A stretch of DNA of 64,000 bases from JAQUGA01 sp964521105 (GCA_964521105.1 CAZFPO010000001.1:1-64000); one strand, 5' to 3'. Numbered from the stretch's first letter, positions 46,901-54,371 are shown. Made by a program: numbers and translations. The notes: a model not told the origin generated them from the sequence alone.

Positions 46901-46976
46901 TACTGATGTTCTAATAAAAAATGGGAAGGTGATTATACCTGGTCATACATCAACAATAATTATAATGGAAAAATAA
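43938..46976 (+). CDS. pulA: Exported type I pullulanase (alpha-1,6-debranching enzyme)
   Basis: 1012 residues, starting with a signal peptide (hydrophobic run ending near FRGVAQ). An N-terminal beta-rich region is followed by a CBM48 module (FGVRLKGKNAQFTLWSPPASRVEL) and the GH13 barrel. ESNYNWGYDSHSF matches the YNWGYxP signature of type I pullulanases, with S in place of P. Catalytic D487 (DGFRFDLMGF), E521 (QGEAWVF) and D629 (SIHDGLTLWD). Cleaves alpha-1,6 bonds of glycogen or pullulan. Periplasmic or outer-membrane location is inferred. Ten bases after the branching enzyme. Confidence 0.88.
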   Translation: MSSQKHTPKIIVLFVLYIICFRGVAQNVSFKINQHVKSKSMAIINDYTIFKSGNGPLFKSAFIITNEMIEFRINEPNIFKPSEISVWEYDYNRKDTTSDRFLFVNPQTPYFEYKNDTIIYIHFPILDFSKNYVIAVGNEFMNVYLDPSIGGILDSTFNASEVNDFGVRLKGKNAQFTLWSPPASRVELILFDEKQTELKTKQLLLMSKDSTGVWRFELKPEMLINPRPLEGLYYQYRVFAYGKSSIALDPYAFSMAAFNPNGNDNIGKAAIIDMKSAKARGLKKKVDFSNSDVMSNENDLIAYEAHVRDYTIQPSAVKSEISGTFSGFCEKIHHLAELGITHVQFMPVMNFYTVNEFDRSYKGTDAPESNYNWGYDSHSFFSLEGWFSTNPEDPYARISEFKDLVNSLHSKKIGVILDVVYNHVYSVETFENVAPGCYFRLDSELNISKHTGAGPSVETRRNMVRKLILESLKFYVKEFKVDGFRFDLMGFMDQEIMKLIRQEVGKTYNSKDVNELILQGEAWVFSDLDTSTETKGINAATTKINHVSENLNIGFFNDTSRDSYTGRLEQRGFVQGEVNEMDRVAAGVIGGIKGYKLGAISFNTDRFNNSYNLFAEYPNTCLNYLSIHDGLTLWDKINASWSDSSGIIRARLMKQANVLLFTSQGKIILHGGDEMLRTKPLSTIDKEKNRAINTVYTDIEEGVQYFHENSYCSNDYTNMFRWDRLNNQFAPIARSMKAYYQGLISIRRAFPGLRMKEGKNIQKGVRFIADYEDKSSLPFIYTDFSDPKLSELNIKFINGPKSITMYLAGEVHRVKLDGNPVENPFEVTFDSNGNGKIRFTKEQINQFDLGKWSDKRALHVKLVKYPGSWLSIDESYTSSGNNAIRPEYINENMEVIIDLSVKDYSLGPQTQQFRPVLAYIIDNTLEKDSKMKFTNVEKILVIHNVSNENQEVVVTDITDETKWKVICDANQAGLNPLKYDGKNVGNGYTDVLIKNGKVIIPGHTSTIIIMEK

Positions 46977-47010
46977 GATAATTTAAGGCAAAATCTTTAT
47001 AAATTAGTAT

Positions 47011-47018
47011 TACCTTTG
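47011..47018 (+). promoter_or_regulatory. -7 promoter element of eno
   Basis: TACCTTTG matches TAnnTTTG exactly, 47 nt before the eno ATG. No TTG at -33. Confidence 0.5.
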
Positions 47019-47065
47019 CCTTAGAAATAAAATTAAAAACAAAATAAAAATATAAATTTCTTATT

Positions 47066-48349
47066 ATGAGTGGAATAGTAAACATTTTTGCCCGTCAAAT
47101 TTTAGATTCACGTGGCAATCCTACTGTTGAAGTAGATTTGTTAACACAAAACGGAGTTGTTGGTCGTGCAGCTGTGCCATCGGGTGCATCTACTGGGTCG
47201 AACGAAGCGGTGGAACTACGCGACAACGATGAGTCGGTTTATGGTGGAAAAGGCGTTTTAAATGCGGTAAACAATGTAAATTCGGTTTTAGCTGAAGAGT
47301 TAAAAGGTTATTTGGTTACGGATCAGTATGAACTGGATAGCCGAATGATAGAAATCGACGGAACAGATAATAAAGGCAAGTTGGGTGCAAACGCCATGCT
47401 TGCTGTTTCGATGGCTTGTGCTCAAGCAGCAGCAATTGAAACGGGGCAACCATTATACAAGTATCTTGGTGGAGTAAATGCTCGTACACTTCCTGTTCCA
47501 ATGATGAATATTATTAACGGTGGAAAACATGCCGATAATAGCGTTGATTTTCAGGAATTCATGATTTTTCCTGCTGGTGCAGATACGTTTGCAAGCGCTT
47601 TAAGAATGGGCTCTGAAGTTTTTCATAGTTTAAAATCGGTGTTGAAACAAAAAGGATTTTCAACCAACGTTGGTGATGAAGGTGGATTTGCTCCAAATTT
47701 AAAATCAAACGATGAAGCGGTTGAATTTATCATTCAAGCCATCGAAAAAGCGGGTTATAAACCTGGCGTGGATATTTTCATCACCCTTGACCCAGCTGCT
47801 AGCGAGTTTTATATAACTGAAGAAAAAAAATATCACCTTCACTGGTCTTCTGGCGAAAAACTTAGTCCAGCCGAAATGGTTGATTATTTAGTAAATTGGA
47901 CTAAAAAATATCCGATTGTTTCTATCGAAGACGGTTTGGCTGAAAATGATTATGAAGGTTGGGGATTAATTACAAAAGCAATTGGCGACAAAATTCATTT
48001 GGTAGGTGACGATTTATTTGTTACTAATCCAAGAATACTTCAAGATGGTATTGATCGTGGTATCGCCAATGCAATTCTGATTAAATTAAATCAAATTGGA
48101 ACAGTAAGCGAAACCATTGATGCCATAAAATTGGCGTATGATAATGGTTATAAAGCGATTACAAGTCATCGCTCGGGCGAAACCGAAGATACATTTATCG
48201 CTGATTTGGCAGTTGCATTAAATACTGGAATGATAAAAACTGGCTCTGCATGCCGTTCCGAACGAATTGCAAAATACAATCAGTTGCTTCGCATCGAAGA
48301 GATGTTAGGTAATTCGGCAATATTTGCAGGAAAAAGCATTTTGCGATAG
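47066..48349 (+). CDS. eno: Enolase
   Basis: 427 residues. Converts 2-phosphoglycerate to phosphoenolpyruvate in glycolysis. RQILDSRGNPTVEVD, GGKHADNSVDFQEFMIFP, VGDEGGFAPN, SIEDGLAENDYEG, LVGDDLFVTN and SHRSGETEDTFIADL, with catalytic and Mg2+ residues in place. It has its own -7 element, so it is only a neighbour of the glucan genes, not clearly in their operon. An accessory island begins 30 nt after its stop. Confidence 0.98.
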   Translation: MSGIVNIFARQILDSRGNPTVEVDLLTQNGVVGRAAVPSGASTGSNEAVELRDNDESVYGGKGVLNAVNNVNSVLAEELKGYLVTDQYELDSRMIEIDGTDNKGKLGANAMLAVSMACAQAAAIETGQPLYKYLGGVNARTLPVPMMNIINGGKHADNSVDFQEFMIFPAGADTFASALRMGSEVFHSLKSVLKQKGFSTNVGDEGGFAPNLKSNDEAVEFIIQAIEKAGYKPGVDIFITLDPAASEFYITEEKKYHLHWSSGEKLSPAEMVDYLVNWTKKYPIVSIEDGLAENDYEGWGLITKAIGDKIHLVGDDLFVTNPRILQDGIDRGIANAILIKLNQIGTVSETIDAIKLAYDNGYKAITSHRSGETEDTFIADLAVALNTGMIKTGSACRSERIAKYNQLLRIEEMLGNSAIFAGKSILR

Positions 48350-48380
48350 TCAAAATTTAATTTAAAAAACGGATTTATCT

Positions 48381-48412
48381 ATAGCGGAGTCTCCTAAAAT
48401 GGACTCTGCTAT
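48381..48412. repeat. Hairpin repeat, copy E1
   Basis: ATAGCGGAGTC (48381-48391) pairs with GACTCTGCTAT (48402-48412) with one G-T wobble; loop TCCTAAAATG, 10 nt. A T-run follows on the plus strand, so it may also terminate eno. Confidence 0.75.
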
Positions 48413-48425
48413 TTTTTTTGTTCTC

Positions 48426-48458
48426 CCAGAAGAGTCTCCTGAAAGGGACTCTGTTGGC
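48426..48458. repeat. Hairpin repeat, copy E2
   Basis: Same core GAGTC-TCCTGAAAGG-GACTC with a weaker outer stem (CCAGAA against TGTTGG). It is the left end of the 116-bp segment duplicated from the gamma-CA 3' region. Confidence 0.7.
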
Positions 48459-48547
48459 TGTTTTAATACTCATACCACGAAGCATTTTTGGATAGCTTTC
48501 AGCAATACGTTGAATTTGATTTTGAATTTTTTCGGGCTCAATATCTT
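48432..48547. repeat. Duplicated 3' end of the gamma-carbonic-anhydrase gene
   Basis: A 116-bp segment nearly identical to 49514-49630, with a handful of substitutions and one 1-nt gap by eye. It carries the hairpin core and the reverse complement of the last ~28 gamma-CA codons. The 1-nt gap shifts the frame. The copy joins the zeta-like sequence at about 48547. Confidence 0.85.
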
Positions 48548-48604
48548 CTTACCAGAACCATTGGGACCAGCAATAATAACAAGTTTTAGCTTATCAATAT
48601 TCAT
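48470..48604 (-). pseudogene. Truncated zeta-toxin gene fused to a gamma-CA fragment
   Basis: 44 codons from ATG 48604 to TGA 48470. Residues 1-19 read MNIDKLKLVIIAGPNGSGK, the Walker A start of zeta-toxin kinases (the family that phosphorylates UDP-N-acetylglucosamine). Immediately after GSGK the sequence becomes an out-of-frame copy of the gamma-CA 3' end and soon stops. All later kinase motifs are absent, so it cannot be an active toxin. The start overlaps the upstream gene stop as TAATG, the usual coupling in such pairs. The zeta call rests on the start, the P-loop and the partner gene. Confidence 0.7.
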
Positions 48605-48792
48605 TAATTGTTAGTCTTGTTGTCTGTTTTTAATTTTAAAGTTACCTGTGTTAAATGTTCAAGATTCTTGAAAAAAATTTCATTTGATTTTTGTGCTCGA
48701 CGCCTTACTTCATCAGCTACTTCCATCATTAGAGCATGTAATTGCTCATCGGTTGGTTCAAAGTCAGAACTGAATTTGTAGTTAATTTTCAT
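48604..48792 (-). CDS. Small partner protein of the zeta-toxin remnant
   Basis: 62 residues, acidic at the N-terminal half (MKINYKFSSDFEPTDEQLHALMMEVADEVRRRA) and helical. In Bacteroidota similar short proteins sit directly before zeta-toxin genes; I infer an antitoxin or accessory role but recognise no defined fold. Its stop shares one base with the truncated toxin start. A -7 element lies 17 nt upstream. Intact frame, so it may be an orphan antitoxin. Confidence 0.6.
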   Translation of the reverse strand: MKINYKFSSDFEPTDEQLHALMMEVADEVRRRAQKSNEIFFKNLEHLTQVTLKLKTDNKTNN

Positions 48793-48808
48793 TTAATCAA
48801 TTTTAATA

Positions 48809-48816
48809 CAAAAATA
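48809..48816 (-). promoter_or_regulatory. -7 promoter element of the zeta-type pair
   Basis: On the minus strand TATTTTTG matches TAnnTTTG, 16 nt before ATG 48792. No -33 TTG. Confidence 0.4.
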
Positions 48817-48865
48817 TGCTAATTTACTTTTGTAAAAATATTTTTGAATATATTATTTGAAAATG

Positions 48866-48921
48866 ACTCTGCTATTTTTTTATGTTCTCCCAGAAGAGTC
48901 TCCTGAAAGGGACCTGTTGGA
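48866..48921. repeat. Hairpin repeat, copy E3, in a duplicated ~55-bp unit
   Basis: Repeats the sequence from 48404 to 48458, i.e. the right half of E1 plus E2, with a small difference in the T-run and a CT deletion in the right arm (GGGACCTGTTGG). The zeta remnant pair therefore lies between two copies of the same unit. Confidence 0.75.
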
Positions 48922-48937
48922 TTTGCAAAATAATATT

Positions 48938-49477
48938 TTATTTTTTACTGATATACCATTTGTCGCATAATTTTTTATTATATGTTTCGTCCGGATTACC
49001 AGGATTATATGCTACATTGAAAAACTGAAATTCAAAGAAATATCTCTTTTCTTCATATCTTCTAATGCTAATTTCAAATATTGAATTTTCAATGCAAAAA
49101 TTATAGAGTGAAAGTGCAAGAGATATTTTATTGTAATAATTTTTCAATTTTAGCAAGGTGTCTGTTATTTCATAAAAAATTGTATCCATAGGATTAGTAA
49201 TTCCTTTAATGTATACTTTACATTTTTTCTCATTTTTTTTTGTAAATTTTGAGATTATTAGAGATGTACTGTCATTAAAACATATTACATACCCATATTC
49301 AGAACGTGCAAAAATTGAATGAACATCCACAAATAATGTATCATAAAAGCCAACTGTTTTTTCACAAAACAAGCTATTGATTCTTTTTTCTTCAATAATA
49401 GACCTTTTTTGGCTAAAGATTGAATTAGGTAAAAATAATGTGATTAATAAAGAAATTATTAATGTGTTTTTTGTCAT
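48938..49477 (-). CDS. Secreted protein of unknown function
   Basis: 179 residues. The signal peptide ends near NSIFSQ (residue ~22). The mature part is Lys/Tyr/Phe-rich with few Gly, and I recognise no domain. Two Cys near the N-terminus (LFCEKT, YVICF) and two later (NFCIE, KLCDKW) could form disulfides. It lies alone between hairpin copies E3 and E4 in the accessory island, so it may be a recent acquisition. Confidence 0.65.
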   Translation of the reverse strand: MTKNTLIISLLITLFLPNSIFSQKRSIIEEKRINSLFCEKTVGFYDTLFVDVHSIFARSEYGYVICFNDSTSLIISKFTKKNEKKCKVYIKGITNPMDTIFYEITDTLLKLKNYYNKISLALSLYNFCIENSIFEISIRRYEEKRYFFEFQFFNVAYNPGNPDETYNKKLCDKWYISKK

Positions 49478-49508
49478 AACAATTATCTCTTATTTGTATT
49501 TATTTCCT

Positions 49509-49538
49509 CAACAGAGTCTCCTAAAAGGGACTCTGTTG
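49509..49538. repeat. Hairpin repeat, copy E4
   Basis: CAACAGAGTC (49509-49518), loop TCCTAAAAGG, GACTCTGTTG (49529-49538). A perfect 10-bp stem, directly after the gamma-CA stop on the minus strand. A-rich rather than T-rich sequence follows on the minus strand, so it is not a standard terminator for gamma-CA. Confidence 0.8.
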
Positions 49539-49544
49539 GCTGTT

Positions 49545-50060
49545 TTAATACTCATACCACGAAGCATACTTAGGATAACTCTCAGCAATTCGTTGAATTT
49601 GGTTTTGAATTTTTTCGGGCTCAATATCTTTTACTTTTTTGGCTGGAATTCCCGCGTATATAGACCCTGTCTCAATGTGTGTGCCTTCAAGCACAACAGC
49701 ACCTGCTGCAACAATCGAATTGCTTTCGATGACCACACCATCCATAACAATTGCACCCATTCCAATCAACACATTGTCGTGAATATGGCATCCATGAACA
49801 ATTGCTCGATGAGCAATGGAGACATTATTTCCAATTTCGACATTAAATTTTTGATAAGTACAGTGTATAATAGCAGCATCTTGAACATTGACGTTGTTGC
49901 CTAAACGAATGCTGTGAACATCGCCTCGAACCACGCTGTTAAACCAAAATGTACAATTATCACCACAAATTACATCTCCGGTAATGGTAGCGTTATCTGC
50001 AATAAAGCAATTGCTGCCAAAATTTGGTTCGATTCCTTTAACAAATTTAATAACAGCCAT
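49545..50060 (-). CDS. Gamma-carbonic anhydrase family protein (left-handed beta-helix)
   Basis: 171 residues of hexapeptide repeats (IxGDVxxGxNCxI pattern). It matches the YrdA/PaaY group. Metal-binding His are in AAIIHCTYQ and AHRAIVHGCHI. A C-terminal helix (EPEKIQNQIQRIAESYPKYASWYEY) packs against the helix. Activity as carbonic anhydrase is possible but not certain for this subgroup. Third gene of odhB-nadB-gamma-CA, two bases after nadB. Its 3' end is duplicated at 48432-48547. Confidence 0.88.
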   Translation of the reverse strand: MAVIKFVKGIEPNFGSNCFIADNATITGDVICGDNCTFWFNSVVRGDVHSIRLGNNVNVQDAAIIHCTYQKFNVEIGNNVSIAHRAIVHGCHIHDNVLIGMGAIVMDGVVIESNSIVAAGAVVLEGTHIETGSIYAGIPAKKVKDIEPEKIQNQIQRIAESYPKYASWYEY

Positions 50061-50062
50061 AA

Positions 50063-51643
50063 TTATATCAGTTTTCTTCGATTTTCGCGTGGAAAATCAA
50101 TGTTGAAATGCAATCCACGGCTCTCTTTTCGAGCTGTGGCTTGTTTGATTATTAGATATCCGATTTTTATAAGGTTTCGGAGTTCGCAAATTTCCTGAGT
50201 AACAATTGATTTGATGTATAAATCTTCAGTTTCTCGATAAATTATTTCTAATCGGTCTAATGCTCTTTGCAAACGTAAATTTGAACGAACGATGCCAACG
50301 TAATTACTCATAATGTTTTGAAGTTCTTTTTTAGTTTGAGTAATTAATATCATCTCTTCATTTAAAGCGGTTCCTTCGTCGTTCCAATCGGGAATTTCCT
50401 GGTTGTGTTTAAGTTTATTTTTACTTTGTATTGTTTTAACTGCTGCTCGATGCGAGAACACGAGCGATTCGAGTAAAGAATTTGATGCCAATCGGTTTGC
50501 GCCATGTAAACCAGTTGACGCACATTCGCCCGATGCGTACAGGTTCCATATGCTTGTTTGTCCCCATTCGTTGGTTTCAATGCCACCACATAAATAATGT
50601 GCTGCTGGAACAACAGGAATTAAATCCTTTGTAATATTTATTCCAATTTGTAAGCATTTAGCATAAATGTTTGGGAAGTGCAACAAAAGAATATCTTGTT
50701 TAATTTTTCGTGCATCCAAATAAACATGATCCTCTCCACTAATTTTCATTTCGTTATCAATAGCTCTTGCTACAATGTCTCTTGGAGCTAACGAACCTCT
50801 TTCGTCATATTTGTGCATAAATTCCTGCCCACGAAAGTCTTTTAATATTGCACCTGCTCCGCGAAGGGCTTCGGTAATTAAAAAAGAGGGTTTTTCGTGT
50901 GGATTATAAAGTGCTGTGGGGTGGAATTGAACAAATTCCATTCCTCGTACCCTACCTTTGGCTCGTGTTACCATTGCAATACCATCGCCGGTTGAAACTT
51001 TTGGATTTGTAGTGTTGTTGTAAACATGCCCCGCACCACCTGTTGCCAACATGGTAACTTTTGATAAAATGGTGTCTATTTTTTTTGTGTTAAAATTTAG
51101 AGCATAAGCACCAAAACATTCAATGTTTTTTGAGCGTCTAGTGATTATTTCTCCTAAATGGTGTTGTGTAATTATTTCAATTGCAAAATAATTTTCCAAT
51201 ATTTTTATGTTGGGATGTTGTTTAGCAGCTAAGTAAAGTTTGTCCTGAATTTCAAGTCCAGTAGCATCTTTATGATGTAGTACTCTGAATTCGGAATGTC
51301 CACCTTCTTTTGCTAAATCGTATCTACCCGAGGATGTTTTGTCAAAATCTACTCCCCATTCAATAAGTTCTTTTACACGTTCGGTTGATTCTGAAATAGT
51401 TATATTGACGATATTAGGGTCGGATAAATCATCACCAGCAACCATTGTGTCGTGAATGTGTTTGTCGTACGAATCTGGATCGTACATTACGGCAGCAATA
51501 CCTCCTTGAGCATATCTGGTGGATGTTTCCTCCGCAGCATCTTTGGTGATTAAAATTACCTTACAATCTGAAGCTACTTTTAATGCATAGCTTAATCCAG
51601 CTATGCCTGAGCCAATAACAAGAACATCTGTAGTTAGTCGCAT
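50063..51643 (-). CDS. nadB: L-aspartate oxidase
   Basis: 526 residues, FAD enzyme making iminoaspartate for NAD synthesis. Dinucleotide-binding VLVIGSGIAGLSYALKVA, RYAQGGIAAVMYDPDS, the active-site GGHSEFRVLHHKDATG, and a C-terminal helical domain. nadA and nadC are not in the window. Sits 6 nt after odhB in a leftward run. Confidence 0.94.
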   Translation of the reverse strand: MRLTTDVLVIGSGIAGLSYALKVASDCKVILITKDAAEETSTRYAQGGIAAVMYDPDSYDKHIHDTMVAGDDLSDPNIVNITISESTERVKELIEWGVDFDKTSSGRYDLAKEGGHSEFRVLHHKDATGLEIQDKLYLAAKQHPNIKILENYFAIEIITQHHLGEIITRRSKNIECFGAYALNFNTKKIDTILSKVTMLATGGAGHVYNNTTNPKVSTGDGIAMVTRAKGRVRGMEFVQFHPTALYNPHEKPSFLITEALRGAGAILKDFRGQEFMHKYDERGSLAPRDIVARAIDNEMKISGEDHVYLDARKIKQDILLLHFPNIYAKCLQIGINITKDLIPVVPAAHYLCGGIETNEWGQTSIWNLYASGECASTGLHGANRLASNSLLESLVFSHRAAVKTIQSKNKLKHNQEIPDWNDEGTALNEEMILITQTKKELQNIMSNYVGIVRSNLRLQRALDRLEIIYRETEDLYIKSIVTQEICELRNLIKIGYLIIKQATARKESRGLHFNIDFPRENRRKLI

Positions 51644-51649
51644 GATTTT

Positions 51650-52861
51650 TTATATATCAAGTAATTTTTTTATAGGATCTTCATTATTAAAAAGCATTGA
51701 TAATGGATTTTCAATTAGTTCCTTTATCATTTTTAAAAAACCAACCGATTCTCTTCCGTCAATGATACGGTGGTCGTACGACAGAGCAATATACATCATT
51801 GGACGAATAACTACTTGTCCGTTGAGTGCTATGGGTCGGTCGATAATGTTGTGCATTCCTAAAATGGCACTTTGAGGTGGGTTGATTATTGGAGTAGACA
51901 TTAATGAACCAAACACACCGCCATTGGTGATGGTAAAAGTTCCTCCACTCATTTCGTCAATGCTAAGTTTATTTTCACGGGCTTTTTTTGCCAAGCTTTT
52001 AATTTCTTGTTCAATCTCGGCAATGTTTTTTAGCTGGGTGTCTCTAACAACTGGAACAACAAGTCCTTTGGGAGCACTAACGGCAATGCTGATATCGCAG
52101 TAGTTAAATTGCAATATTTCGTCACCTTCAATTTGAGAATTTACCTGTGGGAAATTTTCTAACGCGATGGAAGCCGCTTTGGTAAAAAACGACATTAAGC
52201 CAAATCCGAATCCGTTTTTTGCTTTAAATTCTTCATTGTATTTTTCTTTTATTTCTAAAACAGCACTCATATCTGCTTCGTTAAAGGTTGTAAGCATGGC
52301 TGTTTCGTTTTTTACCGAAACTAATCGTTCGGAAAGTTTTAGTCGTAATGGCGACATTTTCTTTTTCTCTACTTCGCGATTTTTTTCATCTGATTTTGGG
52401 AGCAAAGAGTTTTTTGAATACGTGTATACATCTCGTGAATCAATTTTTTTTCCTAAAACAAAATCTTCAACGTCTGATGCTTTAAGATTTTCAACTTCCA
52501 TGATTCTTTTAGCAAGAGGAGTAAATTTTGATAGTGTATTTATTGTATTTGGTTCGATATTTTGCGTTAATGGCTCAATGCTTGAATTTTCGTTTGTTTG
52601 AAGGGTAGGAGTGGATGGGCGAATTTCAGTTTCTTCAATTCGAGCTAAAATAGCACCAACCTGTGCAGTTTCGCCTTCTGCAATTTCGATGTGAATAATG
52701 CCTGATACTTCGGAACTAACCACTAAGGTGGCTTTATCTGAATCAATTTCGGCAATATCTGTGTTTTTATCAATATATTGTTTGTCTTCCACAAGCCATT
52801 TTGATACGATTACTTGGTTTATTGATTCCCCTGGACTCGGTACGGTAACTTCTCGAAACAT
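51650..52861 (-). CDS. odhB: Dihydrolipoyl succinyltransferase E2 (2-oxoglutarate dehydrogenase)
   Basis: 403 residues. Lipoyl domain with Lys43 in EIDSDKATLVV, a Pro/Thr linker, an E1/E3-binding domain around FTPLAKRIMEVENLKASDVEDF, and the catalytic domain ending in SYDHRIIDGRESVGFL with H364 and D368. The sequence fits succinyl- rather than acetyl-transferase enzymes, but this is by pattern. The partner E1 gene (sucA/odhA) is not next to it here; upstream is a ~290-nt gap with no clear promoter. Confidence 0.85.
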   Translation of the reverse strand: MFREVTVPSPGESINQVIVSKWLVEDKQYIDKNTDIAEIDSDKATLVVSSEVSGIIHIEIAEGETAQVGAILARIEETEIRPSTPTLQTNENSSIEPLTQNIEPNTINTLSKFTPLAKRIMEVENLKASDVEDFVLGKKIDSRDVYTYSKNSLLPKSDEKNREVEKKKMSPLRLKLSERLVSVKNETAMLTTFNEADMSAVLEIKEKYNEEFKAKNGFGFGLMSFFTKAASIALENFPQVNSQIEGDEILQFNYCDISIAVSAPKGLVVPVVRDTQLKNIAEIEQEIKSLAKKARENKLSIDEMSGGTFTITNGGVFGSLMSTPIINPPQSAILGMHNIIDRPIALNGQVVIRPMMYIALSYDHRIIDGRESVGFLKMIKELIENPLSMLFNNEDPIKKLLDI

Positions 52862-53153
52862 AAAATAAATTTAAAGATTTTGACCTATTAACCTGCTATA
52901 ATAATATTTGTTCAAAAATGAATATTCTAATTTTTTTATACCCCTTATTATTGTTATTTGTTTCGGATTTTTTGTTTTTTCGAGACAAAATTTATAATTA
53001 TTTTTGGCATAAAATTTGTAAAAAGAGTTGTTTCCTTTTCGTAATTTATTGTAAATAATTAAAATTCAATGCGATAAATTAATTTTAATTATTTTCTCTT
53101 TTTATTTAATTTTGGCTTGATATTTGCTGTAATTGTGGCACTTTAAAAAAAAT

Positions 53154-53345
53154 ATGCTAAAACTTATTCTAATTACTGCTTCAATACTTGCCATTGCAAT
53201 TTTCGGAATTGCAATAAAAATGTTTTTAAAAAAAGATGGACAGTTCACAAAATCTTGTAGTTCGGTCGATCCTAAAAGCGGAAAAAATGTGGCATGTACC
53301 TGCCACGATAACGAAGGTGCAAAATGTGATAACGAAAATCAGTAA
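53154..53345 (+). CDS. NqrM-like (DUF539) small membrane protein
   Basis: 63 residues from ATG 53154; a TTG at 53133 would only add 7 residues. One membrane segment (about 4-24), then a Lys patch and a soluble tail with C35, C48, C50 and C58 (KSCSSVDPKSGK, ACTCHD). The arrangement of one helix and four Cys matches NqrM, a factor needed with ApbE to mature the Na+-translocating NADH:quinone reductase. The nqr genes are not here. It is convergent with apbE. The assignment is a pattern call. Confidence 0.6.
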   Translation: MLKLILITASILAIAIFGIAIKMFLKKDGQFTKSCSSVDPKSGKNVACTCHDNEGAKCDNENQ

Positions 53346-53360
53346 TATGTTTTATATAGT

Positions 53361-54371
53361 TTAGTTAGTTTCCACAACAATTTTTGCTAATTCATCCGTA
53401 GCAAAACTCTTTAAAGTGCCTGTTTCATCTGAGAAAATGAAATAGGCACTTAAGTTTTTATCCGGATGGGTTTTAATAAATTCAATTGCTTTATCTTTCC
53501 CAATTACCATAAAAGCAGTGGCGTAAGCATCGGCAATGCCTGCCGTTTTTGCCACTACTGTTACGCTTAATAAATTGTGAGTTACTGGTTTGGCAGTCTT
53601 AGGGTCGATGGTGTGAGAAATCTTTACGCCATCTTTAATGTAATATTTTCGGTAATTTCCCGATGTGGCAATCGCTTTGTCGGTGATTTGAATCGTAGAA
53701 AATAATTTTCGTTCGTCCATCTGATTTTCACTCGGTTTTTCAATGCCAACTTTCCATAACTCTTTATTTGGTTTTGTGCCTTTGGCTAAAACTTCGCCTC
53801 CAACATCTATTAAGTAATTTTCGATGCCCTTGCTGTCAAAAAATCTACCGATGATATCAACTGAAAATCCTTGAGCAACTGCATTATAATTTAATATCAT
53901 CTCGCGACTATCTTTTATCACTTTATTGTTTTCAATACGAACTTTTTTATAACCACAAATTGATTTCAAATACTCGAGTTTCGATTCGGGTAATGAATCT
54001 TGTTTGGTTGAACCAAAACCCCATGCGTTTATGATTGGTCCAATGGTAACATCAAAAGCTCCATCGGTTGAAGCACTTACCTCTTCGGATAAATTAAAAA
54101 GTTCCACAAACATTTTGTTTACTTCCACGTCTTCGTTGCGGTTTATTTTAGAAACCATTGAGTTTTCAACATAAACAGAAGCTACTAAGTCAAATGCATT
54201 TAATATGGAATCAACTTCTTTTTGTAAATTTCTATTTTCAGAATCAAAATAGGTGATGCTGTAATAAGTTCCTTGTGCTTCTCCCTCAAACTTAATGGGT
54301 TTTAAGTCGGCTTGTCTTTTACAAGAAAATAAAACTAAAACTAGTGAGCTGATAACTATAATTTGTTTCAT
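53361..54371 (-). CDS. apbE: FAD:protein FMN transferase (ApbE)
   Basis: 336 residues. Lipoprotein signal with C17 in VLFSCKRQ. It covalently attaches FMN to Nqr/Rnf subunits outside the membrane. Conserved DVGGEVLAKGTKP, ATSGNYRKYY, SHTIDPKTAKPV and AGIADAYATAFMVIG (Mg2+ ligands). -7 element at 54386-54393. Adjacent to an NqrM-like gene, suggesting the cell has Nqr. Confidence 0.93.
   Translation of the reverse strand: MKQIIVISSLVLVLFSCKRQADLKPIKFEGEAQGTYYSITYFDSENRNLQKEVDSILNAFDLVASVYVENSMVSKINRNEDVEVNKMFVELFNLSEEVSASTDGAFDVTIGPIINAWGFGSTKQDSLPESKLEYLKSICGYKKVRIENNKVIKDSREMILNYNAVAQGFSVDIIGRFFDSKGIENYLIDVGGEVLAKGTKPNKELWKVGIEKPSENQMDERKLFSTIQITDKAIATSGNYRKYYIKDGVKISHTIDPKTAKPVTHNLLSVTVVAKTAGIADAYATAFMVIGKDKAIEFIKTHPDKNLSAYFIFSDETGTLKSFATDELAKIVVETN

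Noticed and set aside
48399..48614. 71-codon plus-strand reading frame
   Set aside because: It is antisense to the truncated zeta/gamma-CA fusion and starts inside hairpin E1; residues mirror the reverse strand.
48350..49545. Classical integron cassettes with attC sites
   Set aside because: Hairpins are ~30 bp without the attC box pattern, and no integron integrase is seen. The cassette-like organisation is reported only as an observation.
49377..49904. 175-codon plus-strand reading frame
   Set aside because: Antisense to the secreted protein gene and gamma-CA; the beta-helix repeats of gamma-CA keep the other strand open.
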